Both the position numbers and the translations under genes were made by a program. From Syngnathus acus (taxonomy: Eukaryota > Chordata > Actinopteri > Syngnathiformes > Syngnathidae), in contig NC_051087.1 of NCBI RefSeq assembly GCF_901709675.1, forward strand, positions 13,331,384 through 13,395,383: a DNA stretch of 64,000 nt. Reading direction: 5' to 3'. Positions 22,000 to 40,770 of the stretch are shown here, piece after piece (position 1 is the first letter of the stretch; every line of letters begins with the position of its first letter). The notes below the pieces were generated by a model. It searched no databases. It worked only from the letters and a program-made list of their open reading frames with translations, and had not been told where the DNA came from.

Positions 22000-24730
22000 A
22001 AATTCTTAAGCACATATTTAATTACATTTCCTTTTATGCTTCTGCCAAACGTAATGTAAATTGCTCAATTCGCACACACCATTTTTTAACAAGACACAGA
22101 TCACAAGTTGTGATGTGTGATGTTACTTGAATTTCATCGCTTTCAACATGTATTTCATAAATTTGTGCAACTATAAATGCCTATTAACTGTGTAATATTT
22201 ATATACTGTGTATTTTCACAACTTGGAGTGTTTGTTCATTCTCAAATCTTAATTTTTTTATGCATTTTTTGAGGGCCAAATTACATCACATCTACAAATT
22301 CCATTTTGCCTCTTTACCATTATTTTGTAAACTCTGGCCTTTTGCTTTCTATAATTGCTTTGAGTCCATCAATTCATCATTATTATATGTAGTGTTTCTG
22401 TGTTCAGCAATCTTTCTAAAGACGCCAGCCTTTAAGAAGGTTCTGAAAGTTTTATAGTCGGATTCAACAACAAAACGTGGCAAGAAAATAAATGCATTAT
22501 CACCGGGTTGAAACTATCACAACTTTCATATTTAGCGCAGTAAAATTATAGTTGCAGCGCTACAATTGCCTTTCAAAGATGTGTCTGATAATCACTGCTC
22601 ATCTCATGCACATATATGGGCTGTGAAGCTGAGTTGCATTCGTCGATTCAAATCTCATGACAATATTACCAATTACAGACAAATTTATCCCGCTACAGTT
22701 GTTAGGTTCCAGCAAATCGGTTTGGAGACCAATGTAAGCTAGCAATACTCAGCACTTAGCATTTCATAAATGAACTTGGATTTCCCAATAGTCACCTTTC
22801 CTTCCAAAGACACTTGGATGCTGATTGGAGACAGACCCCCCCTTGGTCACAAATGAATTATTTGCACTAAAATTGCAAGGTTATGCTAGTGGCAGTGGTG
22901 TACGCCAACGCGCCGATCAACCGCTTCAACAGTCGCCATCGGAACTCTGGACCTTGAGACTGTGGATTCAGCCTCTATCGCCACCTACAGGATGGAGTAT
23001 CGTCGTTCGTTATTCGTGGCCCTGTACTCGCACCTTCCCCCCTGTGCCTCTTGGGGGTGCGAATGGGAAGGTTGTCCAAATTCTCTAAAGAACTTGTTGA
23101 GTGGGGTCTAACTCACTTGCCCTTGTTCCACATTTCGGCCGATCCTGCATAGATGGCCCCCTCAATTCAAGCATATCACCAACAATATAATGCGGATTTA
23201 TAGCGGCAAATTGGCGACATTCGTCGAAATTGATGTTCATGTGCTGAAAAATAAACTCTTTTCAAGTATAAATATCCTCTTATTACACTGAATATATTTT
23301 TAACACAATTTAATTGAATTCACCAACTTTTACTTACGTATGATTAAGTCACCTACATAAACTGTTTTAGTGTAGCCGCCGCTGTAGCAACGTTCTGCGC
23401 ATGCGCCGCACATTAAGCAGAGGCCCCAAATAGTGCAATAGAAGAGCCACAACTGCCATCGACTTTTACTTTACGACTACTTCACTGCAGTTTTGAAATC
23501 ATTTTAAAACTACCATAACAAAGACCATGTTTGACGACCTTCTAATAATTGGAAGCTTCATTGAGGAGAACAGGGTGAAGTGCAGGCATTTGGACAGGAG
23601 CCTGGAAGTTTGATATCCCGGGGAGGAAGGTGGTGGACATCCATCTAAAATCGGGCAAGCCTACATGGATCAAAATTAAGTCATACAAAAACACAGTTAA
23701 AACAATACATTAAGAACGAAGACATAAAAAAAAAAAAACACAGGGAAAAACAAGTCCGATGCTGAGTTGAGACAATAAGGAAATCTATAAACGTGAAAAT
23801 GCATAGAGTAAATCAACTGAAATTACCACAAGATGGCAGACTTACACTTAGTCTGGGTCTGACTGCCGACACCTGAGCTGGCCAAATATTCCTTTGCGAA
23901 TTTGGAATGATATGCAGGGCAAACTAAATTTTGAGTGAGTCGAGGGGGAGGGTGCACACAAAATAATGTAAAGTCCTTAATGTCCCAATTTTATGACATT
24001 AGTTGACTTAATGCTTTTTAACATGAAGTGTATGGCTGTCCAGGTGTTATGTGGTTACCTTGCAGTGGGGCCGTGGTACGCATTGGCTGGTTATTATGTC
24101 TACTTTAATCTAAATAAGACCTCATCTCACAGTCAGCTTCCACTGCTGCAGTCCCTACCAACTGCTCCTGCTGTGTACGAGATTGCTCCGAACTCAGCTC
24201 CGTCCACTAGTGAGACCTATCAGCCTTTGCCACGGAGGATGTTATCATCTACTTCCTCCACACACTTGTCATTTGCAGGTCTCTGATGACTGTTATTGTT
24301 GACCTCATCACTGACTCAGACAAAGAGAATTTACACAGGGCTGTGTGGAATGGTGCCAGTAAAATAGCCACCATACAAACATTGAAAAACTAAGAAGCTG
24401 GTGGTGGAAATTCACTGTGATTTTTATGGGTTCTTTGAAAGAAAATCACTTTGACTCTTTTCCTTCTGCTCTGTGCACAGATGTACGTCAGTTATATCAA
24501 GGTTCTTGAACACATACAATAGGTACATTTTCTGTGTTTTCCTTGCACGCGGCTGTTTTTCTGTATCCATTATTGCAGATGAAAGCCTGAAACAATACAA
24601 ATTTCTCCATCATGAGACTAATAAAGGTTATCTTATTTGATCTTGTTTCCCCTTATTCACATTTATGGTATTTCTTTTACTTTGCACTTTGGTATCGAGA
24701 CTCGAACTGAAACAGGTCTCGTTCTAAACA
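22000..24730. other. Stretch without a confident gene
   Basis: Only unrecognised open frames are present (22825-23088 and 23993-24286 on plus). A GC-rich patch at 23380-23480 may be a promoter. AT content is high elsewhere. The 5' leader of ZNF318-like copy B should lie in part of this stretch. Confidence 0.4.
23390..23412 (-). promoter_or_regulatory. NRF1-type palindrome in possible promoter of ZNF318-like copy B
   Basis: TGCGCATGCGCC at about 23398, inside a small GC-rich patch, matches the NRF1 consensus core GCGCATGCGC. It lies about 1.5 kb upstream of the first exon found for copy B. Assignment to that gene is inferred from orientation only. Confidence 0.35.
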
Positions 24731-24733
24731 GTA

Positions 24734-24739
24734 TTTATT
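24734..24739 (-). terminator. Possible poly(A) signal of scrn2
   Basis: AATAAA on the minus strand, about 520 bases past the scrn2 stop codon. Confidence 0.4.
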
Positions 24740-25256
24740 TCACATTGTTCATGTAGCCATACTCTATACAATGCTGAAGTGCAAAACCACTGCGACATTA
24801 TTGCACGTGCCATCTACACCATTATTAACATTACAGACACACTTTAAATATTTAATCTTAATTAATGATATAATGGTATCAAGCAATGTGTGTGGTGAGG
24901 CAGTGGCAAGTTGGAGAATAAACATTCCAAAAAGCCCACTGTGGCCTCTCCTGCCAGTCTCCATTTGCTGGGAATGAACAGTTGAGGCCACTGTAAGCTA
25001 AAACAGTTGATCATCATACATGACAGCTTCATGTATGTACATGCAGAGAATAAGCCACTGACACCACAAACAGTGTGACCTTTAACCTGACTGGCTGTTC
25101 CAACAGGATGGGGAAAAGTGTTGCTCCTAACTTAATGTTCACAGTTAATTGGTTAGATTGTCATTTCTATGCACTATAAGAAAGGTTGTTGAACCAGGCC
25201 AAGTTTTCAGACTGTGATAGATCATTTAGGATCAAAATCAATCGTCTTCCCACCTG

Positions 25257-32042
<6,786 letters not shown>

Positions 32043-33060
32043 TTATAAAAGAAAGAAAGAAATCCTCAAACGGTGCTCTCAAACACTGCAGATTCATGGC
32101 TGTCACTTCTGGAGCTATAGTAATACACGTTTTTTGTATTATGAAGTGTCATTTTCACAAGACAAATAATTAGACATTTTATTTGTAGTTAACAGAAGAC
32201 AGAAATGCAGGCAAGTTTGACGGTTGCTATATCTTCAATCACCATTTCCTTCTGTGCTTACATACTGTACAAATTTCAAAGTACCACTAAGTATCACTAC
32301 TTGTGGCAATATGGGCATGTGATGATATGTGATTTTAAGAATTGGTGTCTAAATAGTCTACTAATTTTAAAAATACTGTAATAACCATCCATTGCCTTAG
32401 TATACTGTATGCTTTATATTCTGATTGGCGTTGACATCCTAAAAAATCAGAACCTATTGATTCACCCCTCGTGTTCGTTTGTGCTCAGTGTAACAATAAT
32501 GATGTGCCTGCATGTCTTTAAAAGTCTTTAAAAGGGTGTGCAGCAATGTTTTTAATCCTCTGACGAATGTGTGTGTGCGTGCGCGTGAGTTTACGTGGAT
32601 GCGTGCAGCACTGCAAAGGTGCATTTATGTGCGGACGAGAAGAAAGAAAATCCACGCAAAACCTCTTGTTGAGTCCCCGAAGTGATAAACACCGACGACC
32701 TCTTCCACGCCAGCGACGGCTAAGGATTAGGGAGAGAGTTTTGTGCAGAGAGCACTTTATTGACTGTAATCTGCACAAATCCGCCCACCAACACAGCCGA
32801 AGAATCGCTCTGATTTCACGTTTACATCAACGTCGGCGTTTAATTCCGGAAATAAATTCAGCAAATGTGAGATGGTTGCAGGTTCCGTGTTTATTGAACA
32901 AGAAAAGGCCTGAATATAAATGTTCGATAAACGTAACGCGCATGTCGTGCAATGTCTAATGCCTTTTTTGGGAGGTGGGGGAGACTGCTACACTAGTGCT
33001 ATTGTCAGAACTGTGTAAACTAGCGCAAGCACCACGATTGCTGCCAAATACTGAATTTAC

Positions 33061-33135
33061 CTGTCGGAAATTGTGAACGCTGACAACACCGGCTGGGGAC
33101 AGACAGGTTGGAGACACAAGAGTCACGTGACCAAG
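33061..33135 (-). promoter_or_regulatory. Likely scrn2 noncoding exon 1 end and CLEAR-type E-box
   Basis: On the minus strand TTTCCGACAG/GTAAATTC at 33061 is a good splice donor and pairs with the acceptor just before the scrn2 ATG. GTCACGTGAC, the palindromic E-box core bound by USF and by TFEB-family factors, sits at 33122-33131. Confidence 0.45.
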
Positions 33136-33159
33136 AAATCCTAAAGTGTGTACTTAAAG

Positions 33160-34860
33160 GACTCGTTTCTCCTGGCACTACCTTTATCTTGGTCTCCTGT
33201 CGCTCATGTGAGCTCGGGCTGCTAAACGCTGCTAAGGCTGTCAACATTGCTTCATTTTGTTTGCCCAAGTGCTCGACCCCGGAATGCCTACTACGGCAAG
33301 CCGTTTGAGTATTTCGTTGTGCTATGAGTGCGCAACGATCATCCATTGGGTCATTTCGGAATTGGGCGACGATAAGAACACTAACACTTTTGAAAAGCGA
33401 CAATTGACTTATTTTTTGCCATTTTCTTTCTAGTAATTTTTTTAAAGAAAGAGGGCGGGGGGGCATTATATAATAATTATATAATAATATATAATAATAA
33501 TACTAAATTGAATTTAATTCGTCCAACTCAGCCATCAACTGTTAGTGTAAACTTGATGAGATATTTTGATTGTCATGTTGTGGTGTTCATATACGGGGAA
33601 CCTAAGGTTGAAGGGTGTGTGTTGACCGTGTGGTTTTATGTAGTGACGCTCGTCCATTGTGAGTCGTATTTTTTCCCTGCTCTCTAGCATGTTCAAGAAA
33701 GTTTATTGTCACATATCTCCTGCGTCTCCTTTTCTTCGGCACCACAATGTAATATATTAATGCTATTAGGTCGTACCTAGTTCCTGATATGCAGCATTGA
33801 AAAAAAAAATTCAAAATTATTGCTGAATAGATTCTTTACAGTTAAATAAAGAAATTTAAAATCCATTTAAATACTAATTGAACTTTATGTTGGAAATAAA
33901 TGTTCATCTTGGACTTTTCACTCGAGGGTAGGGTACATTCTAGTTACGTTAGCTGATATGTCAACAGGTTAAGGGGGAAAAAAATATACTATTGTTACCA
34001 TTACAATTTCTTTCTACAGTCTAGACAATTTATCATAATGTTGTCTTCTTCTTCCCTAATAAAATGATTTAAGTGACACTCCATTATGGCTGAAATCATT
34101 GTAGGTCTGCCCATAGTCACAGCATGATAATGTAATTTCTGCTAACTCATTTTCATGTACGTAGTTCCCAAAATATTACTTCATCTGAATTAAAAATAGT
34201 AGGGAATGTGCTACTAGTGAAGTACTCAAATAGACACTACCTGTCCAACGGCATTGCAACATTCTTTGTATGTCATTACAATTGTCAAAACCATAATGCT
34301 GTTGTGTTAATAACTGATACACATTGTAATTTACATGAGTAATGACACCCAAAAGGTGACTCAGTTTTTACCTGTTAGTCTTGTCAGTGGGTCAGTCATA
34401 TTTATGATGGCAGGCACATACAGATCGTCATGCACAACACATTTTTTTTATATATATATTGTTGTATCTTGAGTTATTTTTATGCAGCGTGCAGTGAACA
34501 GGCTTATGGTGACTTTGTAATGCCGGAGGCACCAGAAATGAATTCTTGAGAGGTTTCGAGGAGACAACTTGTTACCTGAATGGCACTCATCCTCTTACAC
34601 ACCTCTGTTGGCCTTTCATCTCCTGGAGTGTGCTGACAGGCACTGCACATATTGTCTATCCTTATACACAAACAGCAAAAACACCATTGGAAATAGACAC
34701 CCTCTTGAACCAAAGGCAAACACAAATGTGAGGTGACTCACACATATGTACAGTATTGCATAAACAAAAGCCAGAACACACTGAAAAAAAGCCATTGGAG
34801 CAATATTTATTTATTTATTGTGACTAAGAATCACTTCTCTTGTCGAAGTGAAACCAAATA
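33160..34860. other. Intergenic stretch upstream of scrn2
   Basis: The first ~200 bases may hold promoter sequence. I see no exons, RNA genes or complete transposons in the rest. Confidence 0.4.
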
Positions 34861-34869
34861 CAATTAGAG

Positions 34870-35218
34870 CAGTGGTTCTTAACCTAGGTTCGATCGAACC
34901 CTCGGGGTTCGGTGAGTCAGTCTCAGGGGTTCGGCAGAGCCTCCACCGCAGAGGTCCGAACACACTTTTATTGTGTAAATTCGTGATAATGCATATCTGA
35001 ACTGGTCTCGCAAAGGCACACTGATTTGCAGGTACGTAATTTGTTGAGTTTATGCATTGTGCTGCTTTTGTTCTTTGAACAAGGTGATGATCATGCACGG
35101 CTTATTTTGTGCACCAGTAAAAAACATCTATGTCTTGATTTAAAAAAAAAATTTTTTTGAATGTTGCGCATATAAAACTGGTGGGGTTCAGTACCTCCAA
35201 CAAGGTTAAGAACCACTG
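34870..35218. mobile_element. hAT-type MITE, perfect 8-bp target duplication
   Basis: The ends CAGTGGTTCTTAACCT and AGGTTAAGAACCACTG are inverted repeats, flanked by AATTAGAG on both sides (34862-34869 and 35219-35226). 349 bp, noncoding. Confidence 0.92.
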
Positions 35219-35918
35219 AATTAGAGATATAATAATACAGGCATTAACTACAACAAATTGGATAATGTGATTTACATTACAATACAATACACAAAATAAA
35301 CTAAAAATATAACAAACCATATAATAAAACAAAATAATATTCTAAATCATCATCATAACAACTGCAATATTAATAGTCATAAATAACTGTACAAATTCTG
35401 CTTCACCAAACAAAATATACCATAGCTCCCTTCAACCAACTGTACCGCTACCGCTCCTCACAGCTGTACCATTGCAGACAGTAGCATCAACATTCACTGT
35501 CCAACAAAAAGAAAAAAAAAATGGGTCTGGTTGCAAAAATTCTGGCCATTAAGGTGCAAAACAACAAATGCCAACAATTCCCTCCAGTGAACGCTGTGGC
35601 CCAAAATACCGAATACCAAACAACTAGCACAACCACCCTAACATAAAAGTGAGTGGAGCTCTCATAACAGGCAGCCATTATTGAAGTCCTGAAAAAAATA
35701 TTCTTGATCATGAGACCAAAGACATGAATGGAGTCAATATTTCTCTGGAAAATAATTCTATATCATCTAAAGTGGCAAGAAAATGGATACAGAATACAGT
35801 ACACATACAAAAACAATTGGGGAAATTATGAACAATAGAGTCTCTGTGCTTGGGACTCCTTGTCTGGTTCCAAATGTAATTCAAATTTAATGTATAGGGC
35901 CTATGTATTTTAAGATGT

Positions 35919-36158
<240 letters not shown>

Positions 36159-36159
36159 A

Positions 36160-37836
36160 TGTTTAACAGTTGAGCAGTATATGCAAAATAGGAGGTCTGA
36201 TTCTGCTTCTGTTGTGAATTATTTTGCAAAGTTTTTTGTAAATACAGTACAGAGCTTTATTCAGAAATGAATTGTTTCAAAAGTCCAAAATCCTGAAATC
36301 CTTTTGTGTTGAAGAGGACTGAGTTTTGCATTCTCTTGCAACTCTTACATTGATTTATTTGAATGTACTTAACACAGGTTTCAATGTCACCCCTTCATCT
36401 ACTTTAAAAAAAACAACAACAATTTAGTCACCACCGGTAATTCCTTACCTGTCACAGCATGTTGGTGGAGTGTCTTCAAAACAACTAGCAAACACAGACA
36501 CATTGGGAAATAACTTCATTACTGCTCATTTTTGAAAAGGCAAAACCTAACATGAAGGCAACAAGTTAAAAAAACACAACATGATTTGCAGCCAAATTAA
36601 TTTTCTATGTATTTTGACTATGAAATAAAAAAGACCTAGTAAGTCATTGGTATATAGACTATATATTTAATCAACAATTAAAAGGCCTTATTGCCATTTG
36701 TTCAATGCAATTTATGAGTTTTGCTGTGTCATTGTTCTCCCAATGAAACAGAGGCCAAATGTTTCATAGCTTGTTGACACTTTGTCCTTGACACTATTTT
36801 TGCACACACACTTCCTGTTACTTCAGCATGACTTTGTGGTCTGTAACGTACACAAAAAGGCCTGTGGTTCCCAAAATAATCTTTACCTTCTTCTTGTGGT
36901 GTACGTGAATAACTACAGTAGTTAATAGGTTTTATATTTATGTCACTGAGGTATAAGTGATTACTCTTGCAATTTGTCATCTAAAGGTGAACATTACTTC
37001 CATGAGACAAAACAATGAATTTCCAAACTGTGTGTAATAACCTTCCTTCTGTGTCCATATGTTTCTACTATTTGAAGTTTGTATGAACATTTTATGCGCT
37101 GACCATTGTTGTTGTCATATCCCATGGGAACCTTGTCATCGTTTCCTTTTGACTGACCAGACTTTCGAGCAAAGCCTTACTTTCTCTCCATAGGCAAGGA
37201 AAATGTGAAAAGTAAACAGTAAACACTGAAGTAACTAATTTTCTTATCCTTGTTGATGATTCAAAATATCACAGGTAATTTCTGGCCCAGAACGTTAAGA
37301 TACCTTTTCCTCCTCAAATAGGTACTCACTCACTCACTCATCACACTGCCCCCCTCTTCTCCTGCCTCCTCTTTCAACTTCAAACCCAGTCATTTTTGCA
37401 AGCTGCGCTTTGATTGTGGCTAACACCTGTATTTTGCAAAGTTAGACTTCCTCGCTAGCACCCGCCTCCCATCTTTGATTGTTGAACAGCAGTGGCGCCG
37501 TCATTACTGTCTGTGCGACTGATGCCGCCCATCTTCTCCTCCCATTTTCCACCTTTGCCTTTTAACCACAAATTTAATTGCTGATCCTAATTGCTCTATT
37601 CTAAATTTCAAAATCACTTTTATGCTGTGGGTGGTTGTAAAATGCGGTGAGAGTTGAAAGTCAACACATAAAAACGGTTCCGATTGCAGGAATAGCTTAA
37701 CGGTTTGATGCACGACTTTTATGCTAGCCAAATGGACATTGAAACGCTGCAATTTTCTCATTTTACCAATAATCCCCCGGGAAGACACACCATTATGCTA
37801 TGCTTTATTAGAGATCATCCCCTACCATCATGCATG
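36160..37836. other. Gene-free AT-rich stretch
   Basis: No exons, RNAs or complete transposons recognised. CACT repeats lie near 37327. Confidence 0.45.
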
Positions 37837-37844
37837 CTTTAGAT

Positions 37845-38171
37845 CACAGGTGTCAAACTCAAGGCCCGGGGGCCAGATACGGCCCGCCACATCCTTTTAT
37901 GTGGCCCGCGAAGACAAATTGTGCATCAAATTCGTGTCATTACTAGAATTGGAAAATGTCTTCACCTTTAATAATATCTTTTTTTTTTTATATTTGACCA
38001 GTTTTTACTCATCTGATTTGAAAACAAGTTATTTGTCAGTTTGTTTTGTAGCTTCTACTGTATATAATATGAGGTGCTCATACATTTATTTGGGTTGACA
38101 GTCATAATGGCCCTCCGAAAGAAGCTATGACTACAATGCGGCCCGCCAAAAAAATTAGTTTGACACCCCTG
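37845..38171. mobile_element. hAT-type MITE (CAGGGGTGTCAAACTC family), copy 1
   Basis: A 327-bp element ending in CACAGGTGTCAAACTC and TTTGACACCCCTG, with CTTTAGAT duplicated at 37837-37844 and 38172-38179. The interior GGCCCGCGAAGACAAATTG matches two further copies in this window. Confidence 0.92.
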
Positions 38172-38292
38172 CTTTAGATGAACATCTTCTGAGCTTCTCA
38201 CCAGCTGTTTTGGTTCCTTAACACTCAGCTTCTTTTTTAGGCCCTTTGTTTCAGTGGCGGTGCCACCTGGATACTGAAATGATGATATATTT

Positions 38293-38358
38293 CGTGTGTG
38301 CGTGTGCGCGTGTGTGCGTGTGTGTGTGCGTGCGTGTGGGTGTGCGTGCGTGCGTTTG
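38293..38358. repeat. (GTGC/GT)n microsatellite
   Basis: An imperfect GT-rich run. Confidence 0.9.
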
Positions 38359-38479
38359 CAGGCTGGAGCCTATGTGTTTGATGAGGGGTTTTTTTCATGA
38401 ATAAATAAAACCTGCTTAACGAGACAAGAGATGCAAGTACTACATAAATGGAACGAGGAATTAGAGACGTTTTGTGGAG

Positions 38480-38872
38480 GTGAGGACGCAGCAGGAGAGG
38501 GCGGGGCCTCAAGACACGCGCTGCAGTAAAGTTTGTCACACGATTGAGCGCAACAAAAAAGCTCTATCAGCTCGCGTGGAACATGTGCACATGACATGTG
38601 ATGAGGATATTTCTCTTCTGTGGACTTTTTCCGACCCAGTGGAAGAAGCAGAGTTGAATTGAGCCAAACTTCCTTCAGCCAATGTGAACTAATATTTCCC
38701 CCTCAACGGCAAGGCGAGTTTTCATAGTCAAACAGGTAAATGCTTAAATTGTGACCATATCTTGACTACGAGTGTTTAAGATTAATTGATTGATTGAGGA
38801 TGACACGTCTATCTATCTATTGACAATCTGAAAAGTTGCCGTCAACCCCAGAGAAGAGAGTGACAATTCAGG
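38480..38872 (+). other. Possible noncoding 5' exon(s) of sp6
   Basis: Two good donors occur in a locally GC-richer region: TCAAACAG/GTAAAT at 38733 and ACAATTCAG/GTAAGA near 38871. The sp6 coding exon begins after an acceptor at about 43260, so a 5' exon must exist upstream. The link is inferred from position and strand. Confidence 0.25.
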
Positions 38873-40205
38873 TAAGAGGGTTTTTTTTTTACTTAAAAAG
38901 AATTTACCGCGGAAGCCTATAATCTACTGTAATTGCAAATCTAATTTTGGTCGTATATGATTTAATAATACGTAATCCCAATTTGCAGTAGTATCATAAA
39001 TCCATGGTTTCCTGGGTGCAGCAGAAATGAATTAATGGGGTGCATGCCAAAATATGTTTGTGGTTAATTTTAATTACTTGTATGGTAACAAGATAATTTG
39101 GATGAGTTAGTTTGAATTATAATTAATTTAAAACTATGAATAAGAAGCAACACTGCATTAACAACAAACATTTTTGGACATAAAGTACACTGCCTAAAAG
39201 TAGATTAGACATTAAAGAGACCTGGATCCATCTGTCCATCAATCATTTTTGATGTTCCATCTATCTTATAAAAGACAAAAATATTCAAGCCCAGCCTGCC
39301 AAAAATATTAGTTTAAAAACCCCACAACACGCGAGAACAAATATTACTTGTAATGCTTAATGGGTAAAATGTTAAATGTTGTACAAGAGGAATCAAGCCT
39401 GACCGGCTTTCTTAAAAAAAAAAAAAAAAAAGTTGCAATACTGGATATGTGCCATATGACAAACTGGTGACAACCCATAAATCAACTGTGAAATACATTT
39501 CTAGCGATATCACCCACAGATGTACTCTCATGAGAGCTCTGTGACTGTCTGTCACTAAATCAGTGTAAAACTGTCGTGTCCAAACAAATGTTTCCTGACG
39601 TTTTATGAACCGACGCACCCATTTTACATTAAAAAAATCTCACAGCGTTTTACGTGTCAAAGTAAAATGTTACAAAAAAAGTATACATACTGAAATAATG
39701 AAGTTGTTGTCTCAATTTCCTCAGAAATTGACTTACTCAAAAGGAAGTCAGGGCCTACTGAAGTGAACACAAAGGGGATATACTTGACAGAAGCCATGCG
39801 TAATTCTTTTGTGTAGAGGACAACAGGATACACAGGTTTATTGTACTTTCTGCCATTCAATGGAAGAGCATTTCAACGTCCTGTCTGTCACTATGCATTG
39901 TTAGTTGATGGATAAACAAAGATACAGTGGAGCCCCACTAATTGTGAACAAATAATATTGAAAATCTACTTTAAATTGACGGCCATTATAAATGATAACT
40001 TTTTTTAACACAAAAAATTATTGAGAAGCGAGAATAAACCTGCAACAAGCCTTTTCCATGAAAAATGGGGGGTTCTGCCCCTGATGCAAAATATAGACTT
40101 AGAATAAATATTATTAATAAAATATTATTAATAAAGTTTTAGCCAACTAAATATGATAATTTCCCACAGCACGTCTGATGATATCCCACGGCATAATCAC
40201 TGGTC

Positions 40206-40541
40206 TTTTCTTTATCCATCCATCCATCCATCCATCCATCCATCCCTCCCTCCCTTCCTCTGGTCACTGAACCGCTTCTCCTCACGTTTGTGGGCACGCA
40301 AGAGCCTATGCCAGCTGACTTCGGGCCACCCTGAACTGGTCGCCATCCAATCGCAGAGTACACATACAAAAACAACCATTTGCACTCTCATTCACATCTA
40401 CGAACATTTTGGAGTGCTCAATCGGCCAACCATGCATCTTTGGAATGTGGGACAAAACTCCTCACAGGGACAGGGAGAACATGTCAACCACTCAGGAAAG
40501 CTGGAATCGACCCCTGCACCTCTGAACTGTGAGACAGACAT
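40206..40541 (-). mobile_element. Diverged copy of the ATCC-tailed SINE
   Basis: (ATCC)n, then sequence matching the 47377-47716 copy (CACCCTGAACTGGTCGCCA, GGAGTGCTCAATCGGCCAAC, GGGAGAACATG), ending CTGTGAGACAGAC. Confidence 0.75.
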
Positions 40542-40735
40542 ATTTATTTATGTATGTATGTATGTATGTATGTATGTATGTATGTATGTATGTATGTATG
40601 TGTGTGGGTGTGTGTGTGTGTGTGTGTGTGTATTTGTGTTTGTTTGTTTGTTTGTTTGTTTGTTTGTTTGTTTGTTTGTTCATGCATGTATGTATGTTTG
40701 TATGTATTCATTCATCCATCCATCCATCCATCCAT

Positions 40736-40766
<31 letters not shown>

Positions 40767-40770
40767 TTTG
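40542..40770. repeat. Compound microsatellite (TATG)n(TG)n(TTTG)n(ATCC)n(TTTA)n
   Basis: Five successive simple-repeat tracts directly abut the head of the SINE. Confidence 0.95.
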
